Below are positions 44,409 to 55,500 of a stretch of DNA of 64,000 bases, in pieces. Location of the stretch: the NCBI GenBank assembly GCA_016200005.1, contig JACQFP010000077.1, positions 1 through 64,000 on the forward strand, in the 5' to 3' direction. Position numbers and translations under genes: made by a program. The notes under the pieces were generated by a model that was not told the origin of the DNA, made no database searches, and worked only from the letters and a program-made list of their open reading frames with translations. How positions within the stretch are numbered: the stretch's first letter is position 1; each line of letters opens with the position of its first letter. This stretch comes from Verrucomicrobiota bacterium (lineage in GTDB: Bacteria > Verrucomicrobiota > Verrucomicrobiia > Limisphaerales > PALSA-1396).

Positions 44409-45977
44409 CCCGAATATTTCCTTGCAAAAAAGTGCAACCGTGATCTCCGGCCCACGTTTATGGGTGTATGATTAATACAAGAGACCACGATTGCACGGGG
44501 ACAGTTTGTAACCCTGAACTTTTCCAATTTCCAGCCGTAAAAAAGCGCCAGGTCACGGCGGGTTTTTCCGGCGGGGACGTGACCAGTGATGGCGGCATCC
44601 TGTTGTTGCGCCAAGCCGACCGCCAACTGGGACTGACCCAGGCGCTGGCCCGGGTGTTGCCCGATCCGCGCAACCCGGAGCGCATCGTGCATCCGCTGCT
44701 GACCTTCATCCGTCAGCGCGTCTATGGTCTGTGCCTGGGGTATGAGGATTTGAACGATCACGATCATCTGCGGCAGGATCTGGCCTGGCAGACGGCGGCG
44801 GAACGGGACGAGGCCCTGGCCAGCAGTCCGACCCTCTGCCGCTGGGAGAATCGGGCCGACCGCCAGGCGGCTTGGTGGGTGCAGGAAATCATGGTGAACC
44901 AATTCATCGCCGCCTTTGCGCAGGCACCCACGGAACTGATTTTGGACTTCGACAGCACGGATGACCGGGTGCATGGCAAACAGGAAGGCCGCTTCTTCCA
45001 CGGCTACTACGGCAACTATTGTTTCCTGGCGCTGTATGTGTTTTGCGGAGAGCAGTTGCTGGTGTCGTATTTGCGGCCCAGCAACCAGGACAATGCCCGG
45101 CACGCGTGGGCGATTCTGAAGTTACTGGTCCGGCGATTGCGACGGGCTTGGCCGCAAGTAAAGATCGTGGTGCGGGCCGACAGCGGCTTTTGCCGGTGGC
45201 GGATGCTCCATTGGTGCGACGCTCACGGGGTGGGTTATGTGATTGGCTTGGCCAAGAACGACCGACTCCTGGTTCTGGCCCGGCCGTTAATGGACCAGGC
45301 GCAAGCCCAACACGAACAAACTCAGGAGAAGCAACGGCTCTTTGCCGAGGTGCGATATGCCGCCCAGAGTTGGGAGCGGGAGCGACGGGTGATCGTCAAG
45401 GCGGAGCACACGGACAAAGGGAGCAATCCGCGTTTTGTGGTGACCAATTTGGAGGCGGACGCCCAGCCGCTTTACGACGACGTTTATTGTGCGCGGGGCG
45501 AGATGGAGAACCGGATCAAGGAACAACAGTTGGGTTTGTTCAGCGACCGGACCAGTTGCCACGATTGGTGGGCCAACCAGTTTCGGCTGCTGCTCTCCAG
45601 TTGCGCGTATGTGCTGCTGGAGACGATGCGGCGACTGGGCTTGGCTGGCACCGACTTGGCGCGGGCGCAGGTGGGCACCATCCGGCTGAAGTTGTTGAAA
45701 ATTGGCGCCGTGGTGTTGCGCAACACGCGGCGTGTGCGGCTGCTGTTGGCGAGCAGCTACCCGTATCAAAACATCTTTGCGCAAGTGGCCAAAGCGTTCA
45801 ACACGGGATAGACCCCAACGGTGCTGTCCCCGGCACGATTAAACAATGGGGGTAAGGGGGCGTGTGTACCGGAATCGAACAAATCAAGTTGAGAGGGCAA
45901 GTGGCGTTGAAAAATCACCCGAAAGACGTCTTCGACAGCCGGAAAATCAATTTCGAAGGTATGGTGAAATATTCGGG
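44409..45977 (+). mobile_element. IS1380-family insertion sequence
   Basis: About 1.57 kb. Terminal inverted repeats are CCCGAATATTTC (44409-44420) and GAAATATTCGGG (45966-45977), flanked on both sides by TTAA (44405-44408 and 45978-45981), which I read as the 4-bp target duplication. It contains one transposase gene. It inserted between purL and the giant secreted-protein genes and does not break a gene that I can see. The assignment of ends rests on the perfect repeats and not on comparison with a reference copy. Confidence 0.78.
44468..45811 (+). CDS. IS1380-family transposase
   Basis: 447 residues, an intact DDE transposase. The N-terminal region VTAGFSGGDVTSDGGILLLRQADRQLGL is family-typical. 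The catalytic acids are in LILDFDSTDD, VVRADSGFCRWRM and GEMENRIKEQQLGLFSDRTS. The last is the extended glutamate region of IS1380 elements. No frameshift or early stop is seen, so the copy may be active. The start follows the left inverted repeat by about 50 nt. Confidence 0.93.
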   Translation: MINTRDHDCTGTVCNPELFQFPAVKKRQVTAGFSGGDVTSDGGILLLRQADRQLGLTQALARVLPDPRNPERIVHPLLTFIRQRVYGLCLGYEDLNDHDHLRQDLAWQTAAERDEALASSPTLCRWENRADRQAAWWVQEIMVNQFIAAFAQAPTELILDFDSTDDRVHGKQEGRFFHGYYGNYCFLALYVFCGEQLLVSYLRPSNQDNARHAWAILKLLVRRLRRAWPQVKIVVRADSGFCRWRMLHWCDAHGVGYVIGLAKNDRLLVLARPLMDQAQAQHEQTQEKQRLFAEVRYAAQSWERERRVIVKAEHTDKGSNPRFVVTNLEADAQPLYDDVYCARGEMENRIKEQQLGLFSDRTSCHDWWANQFRLLLSSCAYVLLETMRRLGLAGTDLARAQVGTIRLKLLKIGAVVLRNTRRVRLLLASSYPYQNIFAQVAKAFNTG

Positions 45978-46064
45978 TTAACTCAAACTGTACCATTACC
46001 ATAATCCCCTTGCATTTACCGGAAGTCGGCGGATGATGCACGCGTTCTAACACTTAAGGCATTC

Positions 46065-49000
46065 ATGCGTCCTTGGCGTGCAGCTTGCCGTTCCGCCAGG
46101 GCCGCAGGGTCGTGGTGGACGGCGCAAAGGTGGGTCACCACTCGACTCGCGTCATTCGTTCCTCTTGCGGCTCTGCTACTGACGCCGCTGGTGCTGCGGG
46201 CACAATCCGGGGCGGGCAACTGCCTCCGCTTCGACGGCACGAACGGCTACGTCAGCATCCCGCACACGAATGCGTTCAACGCGTATCCCTTCGCGGCCAC
46301 GGCGTGGATTCGCACCACGTCCATCAACCCCACGGCCCAGGGCATTGTTTCCAAGTATCCCGACGCTCAATTCGACGGCTGGTCCGTGCATCTCGTGAAT
46401 GGTCGCGTCAATGTCTGGTACATCCGATCCTTCGGGAACTGGGTGCTCGCCAGCGGTGATAACCCGATTGACGCCGGCTTTGTCGCCGACGGGAGCTGGC
46501 ACCATATCGCCTTTGCGGTGGATGCGACTGGGGGCCGCGTCTTTGTGGACGGGACACTGCGAGCGACTGCGATTTGGACCGGGCCGGCCGGGCCAGTGAC
46601 GACCACCTTGCCGCTCCAGATTGGGCGTTATTACACTTATGCGAATCGCTTCCAAGGCGACATTGATGAGGTGTCAGTCTGGAACCAGGCGCTTGGCGCG
46701 AACACCGTGAATTACCTCAAGCACCGCCGGCTCACCGGAAACGAAGACGGGCTGGCGGGGCTTTGGCATTTGGATGAAGGAATGGGAACTATCACCAGCA
46801 ATGCGGTCGTTGGCGCCGTTGGCGGAACTTTAAGCAACAGCCCAGCCTGGACTGGTTCCGCTGCGCCCATTGCGCTCGCGATGGTGGCGACGAATTGTTT
46901 GCGATTCGACGGCACGAACGGCTACGTGCAGGTGCCGCACAACACGAACCTGAATGCGTATCCGTTGACGGCGATGGGCTGGTTTCGCACCACGAACACC
47001 GTTTCGTTTGTGCAGGGTATCGTCAGTAAATACGCCGAGAGCAGCCTCAACGGCTGGAGTCTCTTTGTCCAAAACGGAAAGCTGCGCGGATTTTTTTATC
47101 GCCCGGGCTTTGGCGCGGCGATTGACGCCACGTCGGTCGCCACCGTCGCCGATGGCGGTTGGCATCACGCGGCGCTGACGGTGGACGCGGCAGGCGGAAA
47201 GTTGTGGCTCGATGGTAGCGTTGTTGGCACCGGCTCGTGGGTATCGCCCGGTCCGCCCACGAATACCCAGCCGGTTTTGCTCGGGTGCTACTCTCCGGCG
47301 AATTACTCGCAACGCTTCCACGGCGCGCTTGATGAGATCACGGTCTGGAATCGTGCGCTCACGACGAACGAGATTCAAACGCTCAAGAACCGTCCGCTCG
47401 TTGGCAATGAAACCAATTTGGTCGCTTACTGGCGATTGGACGAAGGCACGGGCACCGTGGTCGGCGACGCCACCGGCCACGGCTACAACGGATCGTTCTC
47501 CAACTCGCCCTCGTGGACCGGCTCAACGGCGTATTTGGGCGATGGCAGCGTGTATCTGCTCGCGGCGACTGACATTCCGTTCATTGAACGTTATTACGCC
47601 GTCAACGGCGCCGACTTGGTAAACTCGTTCGGCGTGACAGCCAAAGCCACGTTCTGGCGGTTCTACGACTTCGGCACCGCGCCGTCGAACTTGCTCGTCG
47701 CATACAAACTGGATACCGGGCTGCAAATCGCACCCGCCGGCACGCCGCTGGCGATCAAGCCCAACACCTACTCCAACGCTTTCAACTTTGCGTCTTACAA
47801 CGCGTCAGCGCCGATTGTCTCCGGAGTCGCAGCGGGAATGGCAACGATCAATCAGTTCCGAAACGTCGAACCAGACACCGGCGTGCAATTGGATTCGGTC
47901 AACAATTTCCATCTGATGACCGGCACGCTTTCGCATGACGCGACGGGCGGCGGCTTCACGACGGACGGCACGGAAGCCTCCGACCCCGCGCGGTTGTTGC
48001 ACTTCAACGGGCATGTTTTCTTCGGCGGGATTGACACCATCCTCACCAATGTCATCAACACACCGGCGGCCGGCACGGTCACCGCGCCGACGCATCTGGC
48101 ATCGCAACTGCAAATCGGCGCGGGCGGCGCGTATCTCGCGATCGCGCCCGGGTTCAAGTTCGGCGGCGGCGCGGCGTTCAACGTGAATCTCGGCGCGAAT
48201 GGTTTCGCCACGAACCTGAACGGCTCGTTCAGCCTGGCCAACCCCACACAGTTCTTCGAGACGAACGGAATTCGTTATCGCCTGCCCGGCGCAACCCTCA
48301 GCGCGGCGGGCATGGTGGCCACGAATCTCGAAGCGTGGTTTCCCGCGGGCTTCGGCCTGGCGACCAGCACGAACACTCGCGCCATGATGCCGTTTGCGTC
48401 GAAAACCAACGTGGCGCTGGGGCCGGATCTGTTGCCCACGAGTTCGCCGGTCATTTTCACCGCCGCGTCCTACAATACGAATCTCCTTTGGTTCGCGGAG
48501 GAAACGAAACCGTTCTTGATTGGCGGCTCGCAAATTCTGTGGCGTATTCCGGAGGGCGAGTTCTACATGCCGGATGCGCAGGTGCTCCAGTTCGTCCGGC
48601 AGCAGGAGGACGCCGACCTCGACGCGGAGCGTCCGAATCTCGTGGACCAACTTGGCGGCTATCGCATCTCGAACGACAGCTACTATCGCAATATCGCCGC
48701 CGTCTCGGGCGCGCCGGTCTATGTGCGGCCCGACACCAACGGCGGCGCGCTGCTCACGATCCAGGCGGCCTTGGCGCCGGGCAACTACCGCCCGCATTTT
48801 CCCTATGTGCCTGGCTTCAGCCACATCCCAGCGGCCCCGGGCGAGCTGGTGATCACGAACGACCTGATTGACACCGCCGCGAGTTATTTGCTGCTGCAAG
48901 ACGTGGTGGCCCTGCGGTACGCGCGCGATTGTCCGCCGGATGGCGGTTGCAGTAATGCGGCGGTGGTGGGCGATCAGGTGTTGTTCTTTACCGCGCCGCC

Positions 49001-52000
49001 CGGACATTTTGGTCTGGGCGAACTTCGCTTCACACCCGAGGGCGGGTTGCTGGCTTACGGCACGATTGCGCCGCAGAATCTCACCTGGGGATTTGCGGGC
49101 GCAGGCAAATACGCCCAACGCACGAGCGACATGTCGGACGGCGCTTGTTATTTCTCCGGCACTTTTCTGAAGGCCGACGATCTGGCGGGCGAACAGGATG
49201 CGCGTCGCCCCACGCGCCTGTTGCACACCGGCTACGGGAGCGCGAACACCAACGATTTCACCTACGTCGAACGTCCGGGCGCGGCCAACTACGCCGAGGG
49301 TCTGGCGAATTACGCGGGCTTGAATTTCCGCGCGCCGGCGTCGGGCCGCAGCGTCATCGCCGACGTGGACACCGGTTCGTATCCGCTCACGTCGCGTTCC
49401 AAATACTATGTGCGCTTTGGCGGCGTCAGCGGGATTCATGAATCGGCGACCTTTCCGACGAACCTCACGCTTTACGGTTACGCGTTCACGTTCCAAAGCT
49501 ATCGCCTCTCGTTCCTCGACAGCGACAATGAAGAATCGCGCACGGACGGCGTGGTCACGTTGCCCGTGCCGTCGGGTTTTCCAGTGGAGTTCGAGCGGAT
49601 GAAATTCTTGTGTCGCGGCAACCTCGACTCCGCGCGGCTGCCGGCAAACATTGACACCAAGCATCTGGTTTACTGGAACACGGATCTGAAGCTCTTGAGC
49701 CTGCAATTCAAGCCCGAATCCGGCGACCCATGCAGCCTCACCAAGCGCTATCTGGTGCTGGGGGTGGAAACCAAATTGCCCTTCATCCCGCAAGCCCTTC
49801 ACACCGCGCTGGCCATCAAGAACAATGGCAACCTTGCCACGGCGGCGACCGATGTGGAAGGCGTGGATTCGCGTTTCCCTGTGCCCGCGAATCTCCAGCT
49901 TCAAGGACCGGGCGGAAGTTTTTATCCGCTCACGACGGCGGGCGATGGTTACTTCAACAATTGGGAAAGATCCGACAAGCCGACCACGGGCTTCTACAAT
50001 ATCGCGGCGCGGGTGCGCGTGCCGTTTTTCCGCGACGTGAAAATCCATCTCCACGTCACGCCCACCGGCACGAACTCGGCGCAGCTTGCGCTGATGGGCG
50101 GTTGGGCGGCGGAAGAAGGCAAGGGCACGCACCGCGGCTGGAATGTCGGGGCACAAAATTATTTCAACACGGCGAAGTTTGACCGGACGCACGACGGCTG
50201 GCCGGCCGGCGTGTCGCTGACCGACTATCGCAAGAACGCCGCGGATTACCGCCCGCGCGCGCAGCAGAACTGGATTGACGTGGCGGACTTCGACTATCCG
50301 CTGGCGTGGAACGAGACGCTGCGCCAGTTCAAGGGTTTTGCCGACGCGACGGTGATCCTGCCGGTGATTGACGTGAACAGCCGGCTCAAGGAACTCACGC
50401 CCGGCAAGGTGGACTTCGATTTCGCGCAGGACCTCAATCTGCAACTGCCGCGCCTCAAGGTGCTGGATTTTGCCAACGACGCCTTGAATGAAATCAACGC
50501 GCCCCTCGACTCGCTCGCCGGCGCGCTTCGCTCGCAACTCGGCGCGGGGCTGGATGTGAGCGGCCTGACCAGCGGCTTCCGCAGTCTGCAAAATGTCCTG
50601 CGCGAAAATCCCGAGGGCTTCTTCCGCCCGGTGCTCGAACCGGCGCTCGATGCGGCGGTGGTGAACAACCTTTACAACGCCCTCGCCGCCGAACTCGCCG
50701 CCAACGGCAAAGCCGCGCTGCTGGCCAAGACTGCCGCCATCGTCGGCGCGAACAGCAACTTGCTGCAATCCGCGATCATGAATCTCAACGGGACCGCGGG
50801 CCAGGCGACGAAGGTGTTCGGCCAGTTGGACCACACGTTCGCCGACGCGGAAGCGACGTTGAACCTGTTCCTCGACATGATCAAAAAAGACGGCGGCGGT
50901 AACCGCAACGTCATGCGCGCCGTCATCAAACAATTCGGGGCGGATATCGGAGACATCCCCGACTCGCTGCTCGCCAGCCTGCTGCAAGATCTCGAGCCGA
51001 CACTGGCGAGCATCGAAAGCGACTTGCGCCAACTGCTCGTCCAGTTCGCCGAACTGCGCGCGCAGATCACCGGCGCGTCGGGCGATTTCGCCGCCGCGCT
51101 CAACGCCGCCAATCACTCGGGCGGGGTGGGAACTTATGTGCAGCAGGCTGGCGGCGGCATGGTGAAGCTGCTCGATTCCGTCGTCGGACCGGCGAACGAT
51201 TACTTCACCGCGGATCCCTTGCGGGCAAGGCGCGAAATCCGCGAGCGGCTGATCGCCACCTTCCTCGGCTCGCCCGTGCCGGGTAGTTATCAGACGGCGT
51301 TCCGGCAATTCATGTCGGACAAGAATTTCCAGTTGGATCAGCTCATGGACGTGTTGTTCGACCAGGTAAATCGTTCGATCCGCGACGGGTTGAGTTCGTA
51401 CCTCGCCGGCGCGCAGGATGGCATTCCCCAACCCACGAAGGGCGGAGGCGGCGGTTCGTTGCTCTCGGCCAAGATTCGCGGTTCGCCAACTTTTGAAGGC
51501 GATTCACTCCGCCGGATTCATCTCGATGCGGAAATCAAAATGAAATTGCCGGACGACATGACCTTCTCGGCCTACATGGACATCAAGGAACTCGATTCGC
51601 AATCCACGGCGCTGAGTTGCATCCCGGCAGGCGGTCCGGCGGCGGAGGTGACGCTCGGCGCGAAGGATATTCCGCTGGATTGGCTGGGCGTGTCGAGCGG
51701 CGGGCCGCTCAAGCTCAACATCGAGGCGCGCTGGACGTTGCAAGAAGGCGCGGTGCTCGGGATCGGCGGGTCCTTCGAGGTGCTGGGGAAAATCGGATTC
51801 AAGGGTGGCAGCATCAATGATTTTGGCGCGTCGCTGGCCATCGGCAAGTTTGAAAATTATATCGCGGCCAAGGCGGGCGCCACTGTCACGATCATTGCGA
51901 TCCCGGTGGATTTTAACGTCGGGATTTTTGCCGGCCGCGCCTGCTCGCTCGACCCGCTCAAGTTTATTGATCCGGAAGTGGAGGAAGTCCTGATCACCAA

Positions 52001-52382
52001 GGCCGACGAATTCGCCGGCATTTATCTCCAGTTCGGCGCGAGCGTTTCGCTCTCCGACATTCTTTTCGGTTCCTCAAGCTGCCTGCTGGATCTCACCGGC
52101 AGCGTCAACTACGCGCTCTTTTATCAAGGCGGCCCGCGCTTCGGCAGCATCGGTGGCCGGCAGAAGTTGAGCTTGAGCGCCGACTTGATTTGCATCATCA
52201 GCGCCGAGGCGTCGTGGGCTATGGGCTACCGGCTGGATACGGAAGGAAAATTGTCCATGGCCGGCAAAGCGCGGCTCTGCGGGAAAATCGGCGCGTGTCC
52301 CTTTTGCCTGAAAGCGTGCGCGACGCTCTCCGTGAGCGGCACCGTGACCGATGAGGGAGTGGATTACTCGATTGATTACTGA
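46065..52382 (+). CDS. giant secreted protein with two LamG domains (first of trio)
   Basis: 2105 residues. AAGG lies 6 nt ahead of the ATG. An arginine-rich leader and a hydrophobic core (FVPLAALLLTPLVLRAQ) make a signal peptide of about 47 residues. Two LamG domains follow at about 52-270 and 276-500, each with WHH(I/A)A ... VDA(T/A)GGxxxxDG. The long middle section has no domain that I recognise. Residues about 1470-1790 are rich in amphipathic helices (LLASLLQDLEPTLASIESDLRQLL). The C-terminal 300 residues are beta-strand-rich and end with a cysteine cluster CGKIGACPFCLKAC near 2070-2085. It is likely extracellular, and its function is unknown. It starts a three-gene run with 14- and 16-nt gaps. 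Confidence 0.8.
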   Translation: MRPWRAACRSARAAGSWWTAQRWVTTRLASFVPLAALLLTPLVLRAQSGAGNCLRFDGTNGYVSIPHTNAFNAYPFAATAWIRTTSINPTAQGIVSKYPDAQFDGWSVHLVNGRVNVWYIRSFGNWVLASGDNPIDAGFVADGSWHHIAFAVDATGGRVFVDGTLRATAIWTGPAGPVTTTLPLQIGRYYTYANRFQGDIDEVSVWNQALGANTVNYLKHRRLTGNEDGLAGLWHLDEGMGTITSNAVVGAVGGTLSNSPAWTGSAAPIALAMVATNCLRFDGTNGYVQVPHNTNLNAYPLTAMGWFRTTNTVSFVQGIVSKYAESSLNGWSLFVQNGKLRGFFYRPGFGAAIDATSVATVADGGWHHAALTVDAAGGKLWLDGSVVGTGSWVSPGPPTNTQPVLLGCYSPANYSQRFHGALDEITVWNRALTTNEIQTLKNRPLVGNETNLVAYWRLDEGTGTVVGDATGHGYNGSFSNSPSWTGSTAYLGDGSVYLLAATDIPFIERYYAVNGADLVNSFGVTAKATFWRFYDFGTAPSNLLVAYKLDTGLQIAPAGTPLAIKPNTYSNAFNFASYNASAPIVSGVAAGMATINQFRNVEPDTGVQLDSVNNFHLMTGTLSHDATGGGFTTDGTEASDPARLLHFNGHVFFGGIDTILTNVINTPAAGTVTAPTHLASQLQIGAGGAYLAIAPGFKFGGGAAFNVNLGANGFATNLNGSFSLANPTQFFETNGIRYRLPGATLSAAGMVATNLEAWFPAGFGLATSTNTRAMMPFASKTNVALGPDLLPTSSPVIFTAASYNTNLLWFAEETKPFLIGGSQILWRIPEGEFYMPDAQVLQFVRQQEDADLDAERPNLVDQLGGYRISNDSYYRNIAAVSGAPVYVRPDTNGGALLTIQAALAPGNYRPHFPYVPGFSHIPAAPGELVITNDLIDTAASYLLLQDVVALRYARDCPPDGGCSNAAVVGDQVLFFTAPPGHFGLGELRFTPEGGLLAYGTIAPQNLTWGFAGAGKYAQRTSDMSDGACYFSGTFLKADDLAGEQDARRPTRLLHTGYGSANTNDFTYVERPGAANYAEGLANYAGLNFRAPASGRSVIADVDTGSYPLTSRSKYYVRFGGVSGIHESATFPTNLTLYGYAFTFQSYRLSFLDSDNEESRTDGVVTLPVPSGFPVEFERMKFLCRGNLDSARLPANIDTKHLVYWNTDLKLLSLQFKPESGDPCSLTKRYLVLGVETKLPFIPQALHTALAIKNNGNLATAATDVEGVDSRFPVPANLQLQGPGGSFYPLTTAGDGYFNNWERSDKPTTGFYNIAARVRVPFFRDVKIHLHVTPTGTNSAQLALMGGWAAEEGKGTHRGWNVGAQNYFNTAKFDRTHDGWPAGVSLTDYRKNAADYRPRAQQNWIDVADFDYPLAWNETLRQFKGFADATVILPVIDVNSRLKELTPGKVDFDFAQDLNLQLPRLKVLDFANDALNEINAPLDSLAGALRSQLGAGLDVSGLTSGFRSLQNVLRENPEGFFRPVLEPALDAAVVNNLYNALAAELAANGKAALLAKTAAIVGANSNLLQSAIMNLNGTAGQATKVFGQLDHTFADAEATLNLFLDMIKKDGGGNRNVMRAVIKQFGADIGDIPDSLLASLLQDLEPTLASIESDLRQLLVQFAELRAQITGASGDFAAALNAANHSGGVGTYVQQAGGGMVKLLDSVVGPANDYFTADPLRARREIRERLIATFLGSPVPGSYQTAFRQFMSDKNFQLDQLMDVLFDQVNRSIRDGLSSYLAGAQDGIPQPTKGGGGGSLLSAKIRGSPTFEGDSLRRIHLDAEIKMKLPDDMTFSAYMDIKELDSQSTALSCIPAGGPAAEVTLGAKDIPLDWLGVSSGGPLKLNIEARWTLQEGAVLGIGGSFEVLGKIGFKGGSINDFGASLAIGKFENYIAAKAGATVTIIAIPVDFNVGIFAGRACSLDPLKFIDPEVEEVLITKADEFAGIYLQFGASVSLSDILFGSSSCLLDLTGSVNYALFYQGGPRFGSIGGRQKLSLSADLICIISAEASWAMGYRLDTEGKLSMAGKARLCGKIGACPFCLKACATLSVSGTVTDEGVDYSIDY

Positions 52383-52536
52383 CCGAAAGAAATCCGATGA
52401 CCGAAATCCGAAATCCGAAAGAAGTTCGAAACCCGATGGCCGAAGTCCGAAGAAGTCGGACGCGTGCAAGCGCCTGTTTCGGATTTCGGCCTTCGGATTT
52501 CTTTCGGATTTCGATCATCGGATTTCGGATTTCCCT
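52383..52536. repeat. GAAATCCG-type inverted repeat at the giant 1/giant 2 junction
   Basis: The left arm holds repeated AAATCCGA units (52389-52462). The right arm is TTTCGGATTTCGGCCTTCGG ... CATCGGATTTCGGATTTC (52478-52533). It overlaps the start and the signal peptide of the second giant gene. Confidence 0.9.
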
Positions 52537-55500
52537 GTTTTTTTTGATCCCATTGCTCACGACCTCAATGGTCGCTCAAACTCCCCTCTCCAATCTCGTT
52601 TACGCCGTCGGCACCACCGCCCGCGATAATTTGAACCAGGATTGGTCTTACGTGCTGCTCGATTCCTCCGCGCCGCAGATCCTCGCGGGAAAACGCTTCG
52701 CGGTTTATGGCAAACCTGGTTATCCCGCCGACGCGGGCACCTTTACCTTGCGCGGCGATCTGGTTCAGTCCCCGGACGTCGCCGCCATCAACGCGAAGCT
52801 GAATCAATCGGTCGCGCTCGGCCAGAACCTCGCCTCGCTCAACGACGCGCTCGCCTCGGCGGTCGGAACCAATGTCTTCGGGTTGCTGCGCAAAGTTCCC
52901 GGTATTACGAGTCAATCGCTGCCGCAAAAAGTCCTCACTGCTTTTCAACTGGCTGCGACAGATCAATCCATTGCCGAAATGCTGGCGTTGCTCGAACATG
53001 GCAATCCCGGACTCACCCTTTGCGCCGGGCACGCGTTTTCCGAAATGATCGGCGCCATCACGACTTATGAGATTCGCGAACTCGATCCCGTGTCGGGCGC
53101 GGCGGGCAATGTGGTGGGCCGGGTCACGCTCGTGCCGAATGCGCCGGTGGTTTTGCCGGCGCCGGGAAAACCGTTTCAAGTCGTCAGCAATCATATCAGC
53201 GAACATCTGCTCATCCGCTTGCGCTGGGGCACGCCGGCGGAATTGCGACGGCTCTCGGTCTTGAATGTCGGATTCAACTTGTGGCGCATTGGGAAGACAA
53301 ATGCCGAAGCGGGAAATTTCCACAACCTGCCGCCCACGCTGGCAGTGCTTCACTCGAATCCGGATTTTGTTCAAGCCAATCGCGCCGCGGTGTTCGCCAC
53401 GATGGACTACCACACCGGCAGCGGCGCCGGTGGGGCGGATGATCCGGCGGATCGCCTCACGTTTTTCTTCGCTGACAACGCCCGCGGGTCCGGATCGCCG
53501 CCGTTCATTGACGGGCAGGAATTTTATTATTTCGTGACCGCCCGCGATTTGCTCGGTCGCGATGGCTTGGTGTCGCCCGGTGGATTGGCGCGCGCCTGCC
53601 GCCGTTTGCCGCCCAAGCAACCGACCGATGTGAAAGTCGTCAACATCGTCCTGCCCGGCTCGACCAACCAGCCGCGGCTGCAAGTCACCTGGACGCAGAA
53701 CACGAACGCCGCCGATCACGTGACGCACTACTGGATTTATCGCTGGACGAATCCGACGATGGCCCTCACCAACGACGCCGCGCCGCTGACCTTCCGCGTC
53801 GGGGTGGTGACCAACCTGCCAGGCACAAACGTGAATTCGTTCACGGACACCGGCGCGGGCGCGTTTACCGACCCGAATATCACCAACGCCTGGTTCACCG
53901 TCCGCGCGGTGAGCGAGGCGGCGTGTGATCCGTTGCTCTCGCCGCACAGTGCGCCCGCCTGGGGTGTGTTGCGACAGCGCGAGGGACCAGCGGCCACCAC
54001 GGGCGAACTACTGGGCAGTTGCGGCACGCCGGTGGTGATGTTCCAGAATTTTGTGACGAATGTCATCCCCGAAGATTCCCAGACGTGGAATTTCCAGCTC
54101 ACCTGCACGCGGCGCGATCGCGGCATCGCGTGGGTGCAGTTCCTCATCACCAACACCATCTCCGGCGTCAGCACGCAGGTGGACACCGTCGGCCCGACTT
54201 ACTTCCCGCCGGACGAGGACACCGCCCAACTGGATTATCCCGTGACCGCCGGCGACACTTACGCGCACACCTTCCGAATCGGCTGCACCGTCGGCACTTT
54301 CCTGGAGCAGGTGTCCGCCGTCGCCAACTGCACGCTCACCGCGCCCGTGCCGCCCACGCAACAACGCGAGGCGGTGTTCTTCGCGGGCCAACTGCTCACG
54401 ACCGCGCTCAGCAGCACCGACCCGTTGCTCACCGTACTCAACAACGGCAACAACACCTTTTACTCCGCCACCAGCGCCACGGTGGATCCGAGCGGGATGG
54501 TCGCGTTGCATTTCAACACCGGCCCCGTGCCGCTGCTCGTGCAGGCGCTGACGAACAACACCTGGCTCGACATCGCCGTGATCCGGCCCGACTCGAATCT
54601 GGTTTATTGGGTTTCGTATCCCGCGTGTCTCATCGGCCCGCTGCCGTATTTCCGGGGTTACACCGTGAACCTGCCCGCGACGGACGCCAATTGCGACCAG
54701 CACGTCGCCCGCGCGGCGGACAATGGCCCGGTCGCGCCGGTGCGCGTGCGCTTCAAACTCACGGAACGCACCCGCGAATATCGCGTCTATCGCCGGGCGG
54801 GCGAGGGGCCATTGACGCTCTTCGCGCAAGGCCCGGCGGCTTACGATCCGGCGAATCCGAACAAGCTCATTGAATCGAAAGACGAGGCCATGCCCACGAG
54901 TCCGACGCGGCTTTGCTACTTTGTGCAGACGCTCGACGAACATGGCAACGGCAGCCCGCTCGCATTCATCGGTTGCAAGCCCGTCGGCAGTTTGCCCAAG
55001 CCCGTGCTCGCGGAACCGCAACCCATCGGCACTGTCAACACTCCCCAAATGATGTTGAGCTGGTTCTGCCCCACGTCGGGTGTGGCGCGTTTTCAATTGA
55101 AAGTCCATCGTGTGGATCCGCCCAAGCCTGGGGGAGGCATCAACTTGAACGACCCGGTGCTCACGGTTTATGTGCCCTACAACAAGCAGGCGAGTTATCT
55201 CGGCCTCAACAAAAAGCATAAAGCCGCGCGGCAACTCTACGACGAAGCCCATCTCACCCCGCTGGTCGGTCCGGGCTTTGGCCCCGGCCCCAAGTTCACG
55301 CTCAACGTGAATGTGCTGCCGAACGCGACTTACGATGTTTCCGTCGCCGCCGTGGATAGCCAGGGTAAGGTCTGGGACAGTTCGGAAAACTGGCAGTTCA
55401 CCTGGACGCCGCCGGTGGTGCCCGTGACCGTGCCGTGGCCAGCGCGGCCTCCGCCGCCGGTGAATGGCTTCGATTCGACTTCGCCGGCCGACACGTCGCT

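Noticed and set aside
45766-46053. Minus-strand frame of 95 codons at the right end of the IS (QFELTRIFHHTFEID)
   Set aside because: Its text partly mirrors the left IS flank (QLTRIF) because both contain the terminal inverted repeat, and it overlaps the transposase end. It is better explained as IS end sequence.
47805-51431. A 1208-codon open frame on the minus strand
   Set aside because: It lies entirely antisense to the first giant gene, is rich in Arg/His/Gly low-complexity sequence, and reflects the codon bias and high GC of the plus-strand gene. No domain or start signal supports it.
52565-53947. A 460-codon minus-strand frame, with similar long antisense frames at 54008-55252, 56928-57785 and 59843-61549
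   Set aside because: All are shadows of clearly recognisable plus-strand proteins and show no family motif.
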